Assembly: GCA_038244535.1 (NCBI GenBank)
Contig: JBBRTJ010000017.1
Span: 1-44,369, forward strand
Source of the DNA: JBBRTJ01 sp038244535
GTDB lineage: Bacteria; Actinomycetota; Acidimicrobiia; Acidimicrobiales; Ilumatobacteraceae
Direction of reading: 5' to 3'
DNA: 44,369 bases
The notes beneath the pieces are model-generated. The model had not been told where the DNA came from, made no database searches, and worked only from the letters and a program-made list of their open reading frames with translations. Numbering within the stretch: the stretch's first letter is position 1; each line of letters begins with the position of its first letter. Positions 1 through 7,425 of the stretch are shown here, piece by piece. Position numbers and translations under genes: made by a program.

Positions 1-118
1 GAGGAGGTCCTGGGGCGCATTGGCCGCACAAGTTGGGTTGCTCTCCACTGGCAGTGCTCTCCACGGTGAGCTTGTGTGGCTGAGGAGGTCTTGGGGCGCA
101 TTGGCCGCACAAGTTGGG
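1..118. repeat. 37-bp direct repeat pair (1-37 and 82-118)
   Basis: Positions 1-37 and 82-118 are identical except at the tenth base (c versus t), giving an 81-bp period. Each unit begins gaggaggtc and ends cacaagttggg. A short inverted copy of the repeat end (gcttgtgtggc, about 70-80) can pair with gccgcacaagt at 103-113. The repeats lie just upstream of a small ribosomal protein gene. They could be a duplicated promoter or leader segment or simply a local duplication; no function is assigned. Further copies may lie upstream of the window. Confidence 0.75.
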
Positions 119-178
119 CGAGGGGGAGCGGAGACCGCCTGGTTGGCCTTGCTGCGGAGGGCGTAGAGTCACCTTTCT

Positions 179-265
179 ATGTCAAAGAAGACGAAGAAGA
201 AGAAGGCGCGCATGCGTCGCTCGAAGGCCAACCACGGCAAGAAGCCGAACATGGGGCGTGGCTGA
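179..265 (+). CDS. Small basic ribosomal protein, bL37-like (28 aa)
   Basis: This 28-codon ORF starts MSKKTKKKKARM and ends SKANHGKKPNMGRG. It is almost entirely Lys/Arg, and its conserved-looking core SKANHGKKPN closely resembles the short bL37 protein of the mycobacterial large ribosomal subunit, as I remember that sequence. bL37 is a surface protein of the 50S subunit in actinobacteria. No good Shine-Dalgarno sits at the usual distance. A TAGAGT at 164-169 with TTGGCC at 143-148 could be a promoter giving a nearly leaderless transcript, though its 15-bp spacer is short. The gene lies in a different frame from the peptidase that follows and is short enough for gene callers to miss. Assignment rests on motif recall, not on a database search. 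Confidence 0.8.
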   Translation: MSKKTKKKKARMRRSKANHGKKPNMGRG

Positions 266-302
266 GCCCTACGGCTCGAGGCCGGGACGCACCGAGCACC
301 TC

Positions 303-2402
303 GTGGTGATCCCGCCGCCCCCGACCCGCCGGACCGAGCTCGTCGACCACGTCGGCGGCTTCGACGTCGCCGACCCCTATCGGTGGTTGGAGGACGGCGA
401 GGCGACCGAGACCGTCGAGTGGGTTGCAGCCCAGAACCATCGAACCCGTCACGCGCTCGATGCCCTGCCCGATCGCCGGGCTTGGCACGAGCGCCTCGCC
501 GCGCTCCTGGGTGCGCCCACCTCGGCAGGCGCCCGCGTGGCCGGCGAGCTGGTGTTCGCCCTCGAACGGGTGGGCGAGCAGGCCCAGCACCGGCTGGTGG
601 TGCGGGACCAGCGGGGGAGCGGCCCGGCCCGGGTCGTGATCGATCCGACCGCGCTCGCCGCCGACGGCACTGCCGCCATCGACTGGTACCACCCGTCTCA
701 GGACGGCGCGCTGGTGGCCTATGGCGTGAGCGAGGCGGGCGACGAGCGCTCGATCCTGCGCATCGTCCGCACGCCCGCTGATCCCGGTGCCGACGATGGT
801 GCCAGTGCTGACACGGCGCCGATCCTCGATGAGATCCCCGAGTGCCGGGCGGCCTCGATCGGCTGGATGCCCGACGCCTCTGGGTTCCTCTACACGGTCT
901 ACCCCGCGGGGCAGGAGTACGGCCGCCACGTCCGCCGTCACGTGCTGGGCCGGCCGGCCGAGCTCGACGAGCTGATCTTCGACGACCCCGATCCGCAGGC
1001 CTGGCCCTCGGTCGAGGTGTCGGCCGATGGCCGGTTGGCGCTCGTCACCGTGAATCGGGGCTGGAGCCGAACCGACGTCTACCTGCTCGACCTGCACACC
1101 GCCGAGCGGCGCACCATCGTCGAGGGTGTCGATGGTCAGACCGGGGTGCAGTTCGACTTCTGCGATGGTCGTCACCGGCTCGTCGGTTCGACCTCGATCG
1201 GCGCATCGAACGGGCGCGTGATCGCGGTGCTGCTGGGGCCGGTCGACGATCCGCTGGCCGCGGTGCCCGCGGCACCCGACGGTTGGGTCCAGCTGGTCTC
1301 CGAGGGCGACGAGGTGATCAGCGGCGTGCTCCCCTGCGGCGATGAGGTGCTCGTGGCGACCACCCGCAACGCCTGCTCGCGCCTGCATCGCTACGGCTCG
1401 AGCGGCGAGGCCATCGGGACCGTCGAGCTCGGTGGCGACGTGACGCTCGCCGCGCTCGACACCACCGACGACGGCGTGGCCGTCCTGCAGATCGAGGGCT
1501 TCGACCACCCCGCCCGCCTGCATCGCTGGACCGCGGCCGATGGGCTCGAGCCACTCGGCGAAGCCGCCGATGGTCGAGGAGCGTTGGCCCCGGCGCTCTC
1601 CGTGAGGTACACGACCTACCGCTCGCTCGACGGGACCGAGATCGGGCTGTTCCTCATCCACCGCGCTGACGTCGAGCCTGACCCCGACACGGCGTGCATC
1701 CTCACCGGCTACGGCGGGTTCGCCATCAGCCTCGGGCCCGCCTACGGGCCTGGGATCGTGGCTTGGTGCGAGCGCGGCGGCCTGTACGCGGTAGCTGGCC
1801 TGCGCGGGGGGCTCGAGCACGGCGAGGCCTGGCACCAGGCCGGCATGCGGGCGAACAAGCAGCGGGTCTTCGACGACATGGCGGCGGCGGCCGAGCACCT
1901 CGTGGCCGAGGGCCTCACGTCGCCCGCTCGCCTGGCCCTGCGGGGCGGTTCGAACGGCGGGCTGCTGGTCGGGGCCGTGCTCACGCAGCGGCCCGAGCTG
2001 GCCCGGGCGGTGCACTGCGCGGTGCCGCTGCTCGACATGGTGCGCTACCACCTGTTCCTCATCGGCCGGCTCTGGATCCCCGAGTATGGCGACCCCGACG
2101 TGCCCGACGAGCTGGCCTGGCTGTACGCGTACTCGCCTTACCATCACGTGGTCGAGGGCACGACCTACCCCGCGGTCCTGATCACCACGGCCGAGAGTGA
2201 CAGCCGCGTCGACCCGCTGCACGCCCGCAAGATGGCGGCGCTGCTGCAGTGGGCCGGAGCCGCGCAGGACGAGCGACCGGTGCTGCTGCGGGTCGAGGAG
2301 CGCGCCGGTCACGGTGTCGGCAAGCCGTTGGCCAAGCAGGCCGACGAGCTGGCCGACGTGCTGGCGTTCCTCGCCGGGCAGCTCGGCGGCCTTCCCGCCT
2401 GA
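303..2402 (+). CDS. Prolyl oligopeptidase (S9A serine peptidase)
   Basis: This enzyme should cleave short peptides after proline in the cytoplasm, since no signal peptide is visible. With a GTG start at 303 it is 699 residues, the usual size for S9A. The N-terminus carries the family signature VADPYRWLED. A beta-propeller region of about residues 60-390 follows, then an alpha/beta hydrolase domain. The catalytic triad is visible as Ser550 in GGSNGG, Asp633 in DSRVDPLHARK (with the family substrate-binding Arg two residues on) and His670 in RAGHG. GTG at 306 is an equally good start. A GTG at 258, overlapping the bL37-like ORF, would add 15 residues. It appears to be a single-gene unit; the following gene starts 54 nt downstream in the same direction. 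Confidence 0.93.
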   Translation: MVIPPPPTRRTELVDHVGGFDVADPYRWLEDGEATETVEWVAAQNHRTRHALDALPDRRAWHERLAALLGAPTSAGARVAGELVFALERVGEQAQHRLVVRDQRGSGPARVVIDPTALAADGTAAIDWYHPSQDGALVAYGVSEAGDERSILRIVRTPADPGADDGASADTAPILDEIPECRAASIGWMPDASGFLYTVYPAGQEYGRHVRRHVLGRPAELDELIFDDPDPQAWPSVEVSADGRLALVTVNRGWSRTDVYLLDLHTAERRTIVEGVDGQTGVQFDFCDGRHRLVGSTSIGASNGRVIAVLLGPVDDPLAAVPAAPDGWVQLVSEGDEVISGVLPCGDEVLVATTRNACSRLHRYGSSGEAIGTVELGGDVTLAALDTTDDGVAVLQIEGFDHPARLHRWTAADGLEPLGEAADGRGALAPALSVRYTTYRSLDGTEIGLFLIHRADVEPDPDTACILTGYGGFAISLGPAYGPGIVAWCERGGLYAVAGLRGGLEHGEAWHQAGMRANKQRVFDDMAAAAEHLVAEGLTSPARLALRGGSNGGLLVGAVLTQRPELARAVHCAVPLLDMVRYHLFLIGRLWIPEYGDPDVPDELAWLYAYSPYHHVVEGTTYPAVLITTAESDSRVDPLHARKMAALLQWAGAAQDERPVLLRVEERAGHGVGKPLAKQADELADVLAFLAGQLGGLPA

Positions 2403-2456
2403 CGACGCCCGCATGCTGCGGCCCGACGCGCTGGCGCCGGTCTACGGTCCGCGGCT

Positions 2457-3095
2457 ATGACCACCATCGCCGAGCTGCTCATCGCTGACCATCCCGAGCC
2501 TTGGCGCGAGGCTGGCTTCACGGTTGGCGTCGACGGCGTCTGCCAGATCGGCACGGTGCGCCTCCGGATCGATCCCGAGGCTCCGGGGAAGGGCATCGTC
2601 ACCTGGGTGCTGGTCGGCGTGCCCGACGAGTCCACGGCCGAAGCCGGCGTCGATGGCCTGCGCACGTCGGTGGGCGAGCCGAGCAGCACACCATCGACGG
2701 CGGCCGACCACCCGATCGGAGCCGTGCTGATCGACCACGTCGTGGTGATGACGCCGGACATCGAGCGCACGATTGCTGCCATCACCGCCACGCTCGGCCT
2801 GCCGTTGAAGCGCGAGCGGCGAGGCGAGGCCTACGGCAACCCGATGCGGCAGGCCTTCTTCCGCATGGGCGAGGTCATCCTCGAAGTCGTCGGTGGCCCC
2901 GAGCCCGATCCGCGCGGTGGGAAGGCGAGGTTCTTCGGCATCGCGCTGACGTTGGCCTCGCTCGACGACGCCGCCGCACTGCTCGGCCCCGACCGCATGG
3001 GTCCGCCGAAGCCCGCCGTGCAGGAGGGCCGGTTCATCTCGACCATCCGCTCGGCTGCCGGCCTCGGCGTGGCAGTGGCGTTGATGAGCGCCTGA
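2457..3095 (+). CDS. VOC (glyoxalase/bleomycin-resistance fold) family protein
   Basis: The protein has 212 residues. After a divergent N-terminal half of about 85 residues, the segment starting IDHVVVMTPDIERT has the classic VOC opening beta strand and helix, followed by FFRMGEVILEVVG, the usual metal-ligand strand (Glu). VOC proteins form a metal-dependent fold used by isomerases, dioxygenases and resistance proteins; the substrate here cannot be deduced. The N-terminal half (starting at Met1, TIAELLIADHPEPWREAGF) may be a degenerate second VOC module, which would make an internally duplicated pseudo-dimer. ATG start after a 54-nt gap from the peptidase. The 3' end runs into a tandem 8-bp repeat (gagcgcct) that supplies the last codons and stop. 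Confidence 0.8.
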   Translation: MTTIAELLIADHPEPWREAGFTVGVDGVCQIGTVRLRIDPEAPGKGIVTWVLVGVPDESTAEAGVDGLRTSVGEPSSTPSTAADHPIGAVLIDHVVVMTPDIERTIAAITATLGLPLKRERRGEAYGNPMRQAFFRMGEVILEVVGGPEPDPRGGKARFFGIALTLASLDDAAALLGPDRMGPPKPAVQEGRFISTIRSAAGLGVAVALMSA

Positions 3096-3113
3096 GCGCC
3101 TGAGCGCCTGAGC
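3086..3113. repeat. Three tandem copies of gagcgcct at a gene end
   Basis: Three consecutive 8-bp units gagcgcct, plus a partial fourth (gagc), span the stop codon of the VOC gene and the short gap before the converging SDR gene. Each unit contains a TGA at the junction, so in the reading frame used the first junction terminates translation. Probably slippage-generated. Confidence 0.7.
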
Positions 3114-3125
3114 TTCCCGTGGGCC

Positions 3126-4175
3126 TCAGCGCACGACGCTGGGGCTGTGGCGGAAGAACGCCTCGACGTCGCGCTCGTAGCGGTAGCCATCACCGGGTCC
3201 GCCGCCGGCCGTCGGCCCCAAGGCGCGGTGCAGACGGCTTGCTCCCACATGGCTCTCGACGCACGACACCGTGTCGTGGTCGAAGCGGAACCCGGCGGCC
3301 TTGATGCGGCTGGTGTCGATGCCCCGACCGTGGCGCAGCAGCTCGAGCGTCTCGGCCGGCAGCTTCGGCCAGCCGAACCGCTCCATCATCCGAGCGGCGG
3401 CGTCGGTGGCGATCGGTGGCAACGGCCACGGCCGCTTGCCGGCGATGGCGATCATCTCGCTCCACGGCAGCAGGCCGTCGCCGGCGACGTTGAACGTCCC
3501 CCGCAGCCGCTGGTCCATGGCAAAGCGCAGGGCCCGCACGACATCAGCCTCGTGCACCAGTTGGAAGCGGGGATCGAAGCCGAACAGGCACGGCACCGCG
3601 GGCAGGTCGAGCGATCGGGTGAGCGAGGTCTCGATCTCGGGCCCGAACACGTTCGAGAACCGCAGCACGCTCACCGCGATCTCAGGGTGGTCCTGAACCA
3701 GGTCGGCGACGTAGCTCTCGACCTCGAGCAGCGAGCGCTCGACGCGCGTGCGGGCCGATCGGCTGCGGGTGGCGTCCTCACGAAAGAACGTCGGGTCTTC
3801 GCGGTTCGAGCCGTACACGAGGCTGCTCGACTTCACCACCACGGTGCGCACCGTGCTGCCGGGCGCGCCCGCGGCGGCGACCAAGTTGAGCGTGCCGATG
3901 ACGTTGATCTCGTGCATCGAGCGGGCATCGGGCGAGCCGGAGTCGACCACGAGGAAGGTGTGCAGGATCGTGTCGACGTGGGTGGCCCGCACGAGTCGGG
4001 CCAGGATCGAGTACGAGGCATCGCAGCGCACGTACTCCGTGCGTTCCAGAGCCACCGTCGGCTCGCGAGTGTCGAGCCCGATGATGACGTCGACCGAGGA
4101 ATCGGCCTCGAGGGCCTGAGCCAGCCGGCCACCCCAGTAGGTGCCGAGGCCCGTGATGAGGACGCGTCGACCCAT
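3126..4175 (-). CDS. NAD-dependent epimerase/dehydratase-like extended SDR
   Basis: A 349-residue extended short-chain dehydrogenase. It begins MGRRVLITGLGTYWGGRLA, a Rossmann dinucleotide site of the GxxGxxG type. SSSLVYGS and the sugar-nucleotide-epimerase-like segment VLRFSNVFGPE follow, with the late motif GTFNVAGDG. The usual catalytic Tyr-x3-Lys is not evident: the expected region reads SARTRVERSLLEVE. It could therefore be a binding or non-classical member. The start is the ATG at 4175, since it begins exactly at the Rossmann strand; further upstream in frame is the end of the acyltransferase gene. It lies 5 nt downstream of that acyltransferase and is surely co-transcribed. An SDR/acyltransferase pair also occurs in mycobacteria (around Rv0501-Rv0502, from memory). 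Confidence 0.85.
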   Translation of the reverse strand: MGRRVLITGLGTYWGGRLAQALEADSSVDVIIGLDTREPTVALERTEYVRCDASYSILARLVRATHVDTILHTFLVVDSGSPDARSMHEINVIGTLNLVAAAGAPGSTVRTVVVKSSSLVYGSNREDPTFFREDATRSRSARTRVERSLLEVESYVADLVQDHPEIAVSVLRFSNVFGPEIETSLTRSLDLPAVPCLFGFDPRFQLVHEADVVRALRFAMDQRLRGTFNVAGDGLLPWSEMIAIAGKRPWPLPPIATDAAARMMERFGWPKLPAETLELLRHGRGIDTSRIKAAGFRFDHDTVSCVESHVGASRLHRALGPTAGGGPGDGYRYERDVEAFFRHSPSVVR

Positions 4176-4180
4176 CGCCG

Positions 4181-5068
4181 TCAGCCGAACCAGATGCTGC
4201 GCCGGGCCCGCAGCATCTCGTGGAGCGCCTCCTGGATCTGGTGGCGCACCTCGTCGGACACCTCCATCACCTTGCTCGCCGAGTAACGGGGCAGGTCGGG
4301 CGCGACGTCGACCGCGACCGGCGGCAGCACCTTCACCCGCACCTTGGCCGGGAACCACACGACCGAGCCGAGCGGACCGAGCAGGAGCTGGTTGGCCGTG
4401 ACCGGCAGGTACGGCACCCGCAACCGGCGGGCCATGCGGGGAAAGGTCAGCACCGTGGGCATCGCCTCCTCGGCGCCGATGACGGCGATGGGCAGGATCG
4501 GCACACCGGCCCGCAGCGCGATCTCGACGAAGCCGCCCCGGCCGAAGCGGCGCAGGCGGTAGCGCTCGGACACCGGCTTGGCCGGGCCTTTGACGCCCTC
4601 GGGGAACACGAGCACCAGCTCGCCCTGGTCCCGCAGCAGCCGGTAGGCGTTGTCAGGGTGGCCGACGACGCCACCCATGCGGTTCCATGCGGTGCCAAAG
4701 ACGGGCAGCGAGCGGAACAGGTGGTCACCGAGGCCGTACACGGGGCGACCCAGTTGGGTCTCGATGCCGTGCATGATCACGGGAGCGTCGGGGGGCACCG
4801 CGCCGGCATGGTTGGCCACCAGCAGCGCGCCGCCGGTGGTGGGGACGTGTTCGAGGCCCTCCCACTCGACGCGGAACCAGCGTCGATAGAGCGGATCGAA
4901 GGCCCGGCGGGCGATCTGGCGGGCTCGCTCGGAGCGCCCGAACTCGTCGACGTCGGAACGTCGCCGACCCTCGATGGTCGGCTGGTCGGCAGGGCGGCGG
5001 TGATCGGCGAGGGTGACCACCGTGGCCGTGGCGGGCCGCGACGGCACGGCCAGGGACTCGGGCATCAT
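4181..5068 (-). CDS. Lysophospholipid acyltransferase family protein (PlsC-like)
   Basis: A 295-residue protein of the 1-acylglycerol-3-phosphate acyltransferase superfamily, expected to transfer an acyl chain to a lipid acceptor at the inner face of the membrane. Motif I is NHAGAVPPDAPV (His plus a downstream Asp, with wider spacing than the classic HX4D). Motif III is LVFPEGVKG, and motif IV lies near GVPILPIAVIGAEE. The N-terminal 60 residues are charged and variable. Two adjacent ATG codons (5068 and 5065) are possible starts; the first is used. First gene of a two-gene operon with the SDR downstream. The 54-nt gap to the divergent MFS gene must hold both promoters. Confidence 0.88.
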   Translation of the reverse strand: MMPESLAVPSRPATATVVTLADHRRPADQPTIEGRRRSDVDEFGRSERARQIARRAFDPLYRRWFRVEWEGLEHVPTTGGALLVANHAGAVPPDAPVIMHGIETQLGRPVYGLGDHLFRSLPVFGTAWNRMGGVVGHPDNAYRLLRDQGELVLVFPEGVKGPAKPVSERYRLRRFGRGGFVEIALRAGVPILPIAVIGAEEAMPTVLTFPRMARRLRVPYLPVTANQLLLGPLGSVVWFPAKVRVKVLPPVAVDVAPDLPRYSASKVMEVSDEVRHQIQEALHEMLRARRSIWFG

Positions 5069-5122
5069 GGCCGCGGAGAGTACGGCCGAACAGGCTTGCC
5101 CGGGGTGTCGCGATCGTGAACA

Positions 5123-6403
5123 GTGGGTTGCGTGACGAGCGGATCGATCGGGAGTGCCCTTCGTCATCGCAACTTCGCGCTGTTCTGGACCGGCGCGCTC
5201 ATCTCGAACATCGGCTCGTGGATGCAGAGCCTGGCGGTGCCCTTCGTGATCTACGAGGCGACCGGGTCGGCGGCGTGGGTCGGCTTTGCGGCGTTCATGC
5301 AGTTCTTCCCGACGGTGCTGCTCGCCCCGCTCGGGGGGTCGCTGGCTGACCGCTACCCGCGCCGCATGGTGCTGCTCGTCACGCAGACGATCTTTGCCGC
5401 GCTGGCCTTCGCACTGTGGGGCGCGTGGATCGCCGGGGTGCGCAGCCCGCTGGCGCTCACCGCCATCGTCGGTGCCGGTGGCGTGGTGGCCGGGGTGAAC
5501 ATCCCGTCGTGGCAGGCCTTCATCTCCGAGCTGGTGCCCCGCGAAGACCTGCTCGGCGCCATCACCTTGAACTCGGCGCAGTTCAACGCCTCGCGGGCCA
5601 TCGGCCCGGCCATCGGTGGCCTCGTCGTCGCCACGCTCGGGCCGGCATGGGCCTTCTTCATCAACGGTGTGAGCTTCGCCGCGGTCATCGTGGCGCTGGC
5701 CCTCATCACCACCAAGGCAAGGGTGGTGACCCAGCCCGAGACGGGCGTGCTGTCCCAGTTCGCCGAAGGCGTGCGTCACCTGTGGGCGCATCGGGCCATG
5801 CGCTACGCATACCTGTTGGTCGTGGCCATGGCGTTCTTCGGCAACCCGATGCTGTCGCTCGCGACCGTCGTTGCCCGCAGCGTGTACGACGTCGGGGCTG
5901 TCGGCCTCGGCGCGCTCACGGCGGCCTTTGGCGTTGGTGCCGTCATCGGGGCCGTCGTGCTGTCGAGGTTTGCCCGGACCCGGCCGGCCAGCGAGGTGGG
6001 TCGAGTGGGCTTCACGTTGTTTGCGGGGTCCGTGGTGCTGTTCGGTGCCTCACCAGCGATCTCGTTGGGTCTTGTCGCCTTGTTTGCCGCAGGCTTCGCC
6101 TACCTGGTCGCCATCGCCACGTTCAACACCGTGGTGCAGCTCAACGTCGCCGAAGAGCTGCGCGGGCGGGTCATGGGCTTCTACGTCATGGGCTTCACGG
6201 CGGCCTACCCGCTCGGAGCGCTGCTGCAGGGGGCCCTGGCCCAGATCATCGGCGTGCAGCTGACGATCGTGTTGGCCGGGTCGTGCCTGGTGGCCATCTC
6301 CGCCGGCCTCTTCCTCAGGCCGGCGGCGGTCCGCCAGCTCGACGGTGAGGTCGACCATCCGATGGCGCCCACCGGCAACCTGGCCCCGGTCGCAGGGAGC
6401 TGA
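5123..6403 (+). CDS. MFS transporter (MFS_3/EntS-like exporter)
   Basis: A 426-residue major facilitator with about twelve hydrophobic segments, beginning with LRHRNFALFWTGALISNIG, the typical opening of the MFS_3 (enterobactin-exporter-like) group. The loop between helices 2 and 3 reads GGSLADRYPRR, matching the MFS motif A. Substrate unknown; drug or small-molecule export is typical of the group. Start is GTG 5123, or GTG 5132, which gives a slightly shorter N-terminus. The stop at 6401-6403 is 2 nt before the GTG of the next gene, so the two are translationally coupled. Confidence 0.88.
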   Translation: MGCVTSGSIGSALRHRNFALFWTGALISNIGSWMQSLAVPFVIYEATGSAAWVGFAAFMQFFPTVLLAPLGGSLADRYPRRMVLLVTQTIFAALAFALWGAWIAGVRSPLALTAIVGAGGVVAGVNIPSWQAFISELVPREDLLGAITLNSAQFNASRAIGPAIGGLVVATLGPAWAFFINGVSFAAVIVALALITTKARVVTQPETGVLSQFAEGVRHLWAHRAMRYAYLLVVAMAFFGNPMLSLATVVARSVYDVGAVGLGALTAAFGVGAVIGAVVLSRFARTRPASEVGRVGFTLFAGSVVLFGASPAISLGLVALFAAGFAYLVAIATFNTVVQLNVAEELRGRVMGFYVMGFTAAYPLGALLQGALAQIIGVQLTIVLAGSCLVAISAGLFLRPAAVRQLDGEVDHPMAPTGNLAPVAGS

Positions 6404-6405
6404 GC

Positions 6406-7425
6406 GTGGTGCGCGTCGTGGCCGACATCGAATCGGTGCTCGTCGGCGCCACCGATCGGGAGGCGCTGACCTCGGTCGACTCGACGTCCGGCGCCACCTT
6501 CGAACGGGTGGTCATCGACGGGCAGCGATACGTCGTCAAGCACCTCGACGCCGCCCACGACTGGACCATGCGGGGGGTCGGCGACCTGGTCGGCGCCACG
6601 ATCACGTTGGCGCAGCGGGGCCTGCTCGACCGCTTGCCGGCCTGCATCGACCAGCCGATCGTCGCGGTGGCGCTGGCTGACGCTCCACCGGGGCGCCCGT
6701 TGGGTGCCGGTGCCGCGCTCCTCATGCACGACGTGAGCGAGTGGCTCGTCGCGCCGGGGGATGCGCCGGTGTCGTTCGAGCAGCACGCCGGCTTCCTGCA
6801 CCACATGGCCGCCTGTCATGCGACGTTCTGGGATGGTGGTGCCGAGATCGATGTGATCCCCATGACCAACCGCTACCTGGAGCTGTCACCATGGACGGCC
6901 GAGGCCGAGGTCGCAGTTGGCGGCGATGCCGTGGTGCCCCGGCTGGTGGGCGAGGGCTGGCCCCGGTTCGTCGCGCTCGCCGGCGGGGCGGCGGGCGTCG
7001 GTGGCGCCGTGCTCGCGCTGGCCCGCGACCCCTCGCCGCTGGTCGACGCGCTGCTGACCATGCCGACGACGCTGGTGCACGGCAACTGGAAGTTCGGCAA
7101 CCTCGGCACCCGGGCCGATGGCCGCACGGTGCTGCTCGACTGGGAGAACCCGGGGCGGGGCGCGCCGGCGAGCGATCTGGCCTGGTACCTCGCCATCAAC
7201 AGCGCGCGGCTGCCCGAGTCGAAGGAAGCATCGATCGATGAGTACCGGCGCGCGCTGGCGGCGGCGGGGGTCGACACCGATCCGTGGTGGGATCGGCAGC
7301 TCGCGCTGTGCTTGCTGGGCGGCCTGGTGCAGTTCGGCTGGGAGAAGGCCCTCGGCGGCGGCGGGGCCGAGCTCGACTGGTGGGTGGAGGCGGCGGCCCG
7401 CGGTCTGGCCATCCTGGGGAGCTAG
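6406..7425 (+). CDS. APH-fold phosphotransferase-like protein with HGN in place of HGD
   Basis: A 339-residue member of the aminoglycoside-phosphotransferase/choline-kinase fold. The N-lobe lysine is in RYVVKHLD, the catalytic loop is HGNWKFGNLG and the metal-binding motif is LLDWENPG. The canonical catalytic loop is HGDxxxxN, so the Asp general base is replaced by Asn while the downstream Asn and the Asp of LLDWE are kept. The protein could be a weak or inactive kinase, or use another base. AGGGAG at 6394-6399 is spaced for the GTG start, which follows the MFS stop by 2 nt. Its TAG stop shares the CTAG palindrome with the converging helicase gene. Confidence 0.85.
   Translation: MVRVVADIESVLVGATDREALTSVDSTSGATFERVVIDGQRYVVKHLDAAHDWTMRGVGDLVGATITLAQRGLLDRLPACIDQPIVAVALADAPPGRPLGAGAALLMHDVSEWLVAPGDAPVSFEQHAGFLHHMAACHATFWDGGAEIDVIPMTNRYLELSPWTAEAEVAVGGDAVVPRLVGEGWPRFVALAGGAAGVGGAVLALARDPSPLVDALLTMPTTLVHGNWKFGNLGTRADGRTVLLDWENPGRGAPASDLAWYLAINSARLPESKEASIDEYRRALAAAGVDTDPWWDRQLALCLLGGLVQFGWEKALGGGGAELDWWVEAAARGLAILGS

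Noticed and set aside
177..2414. Long open frame antisense to the peptidase gene
   Set aside because: It mirrors the high-GC codon bias of the real gene, has no recognisable domain, and the opposite strand has a complete catalytic triad.
3147..4286. Long rightward frame across the SDR gene
   Set aside because: Composition is His/Arg/Gly-rich antisense translation; the leftward frame has a Rossmann fold and other SDR landmarks.
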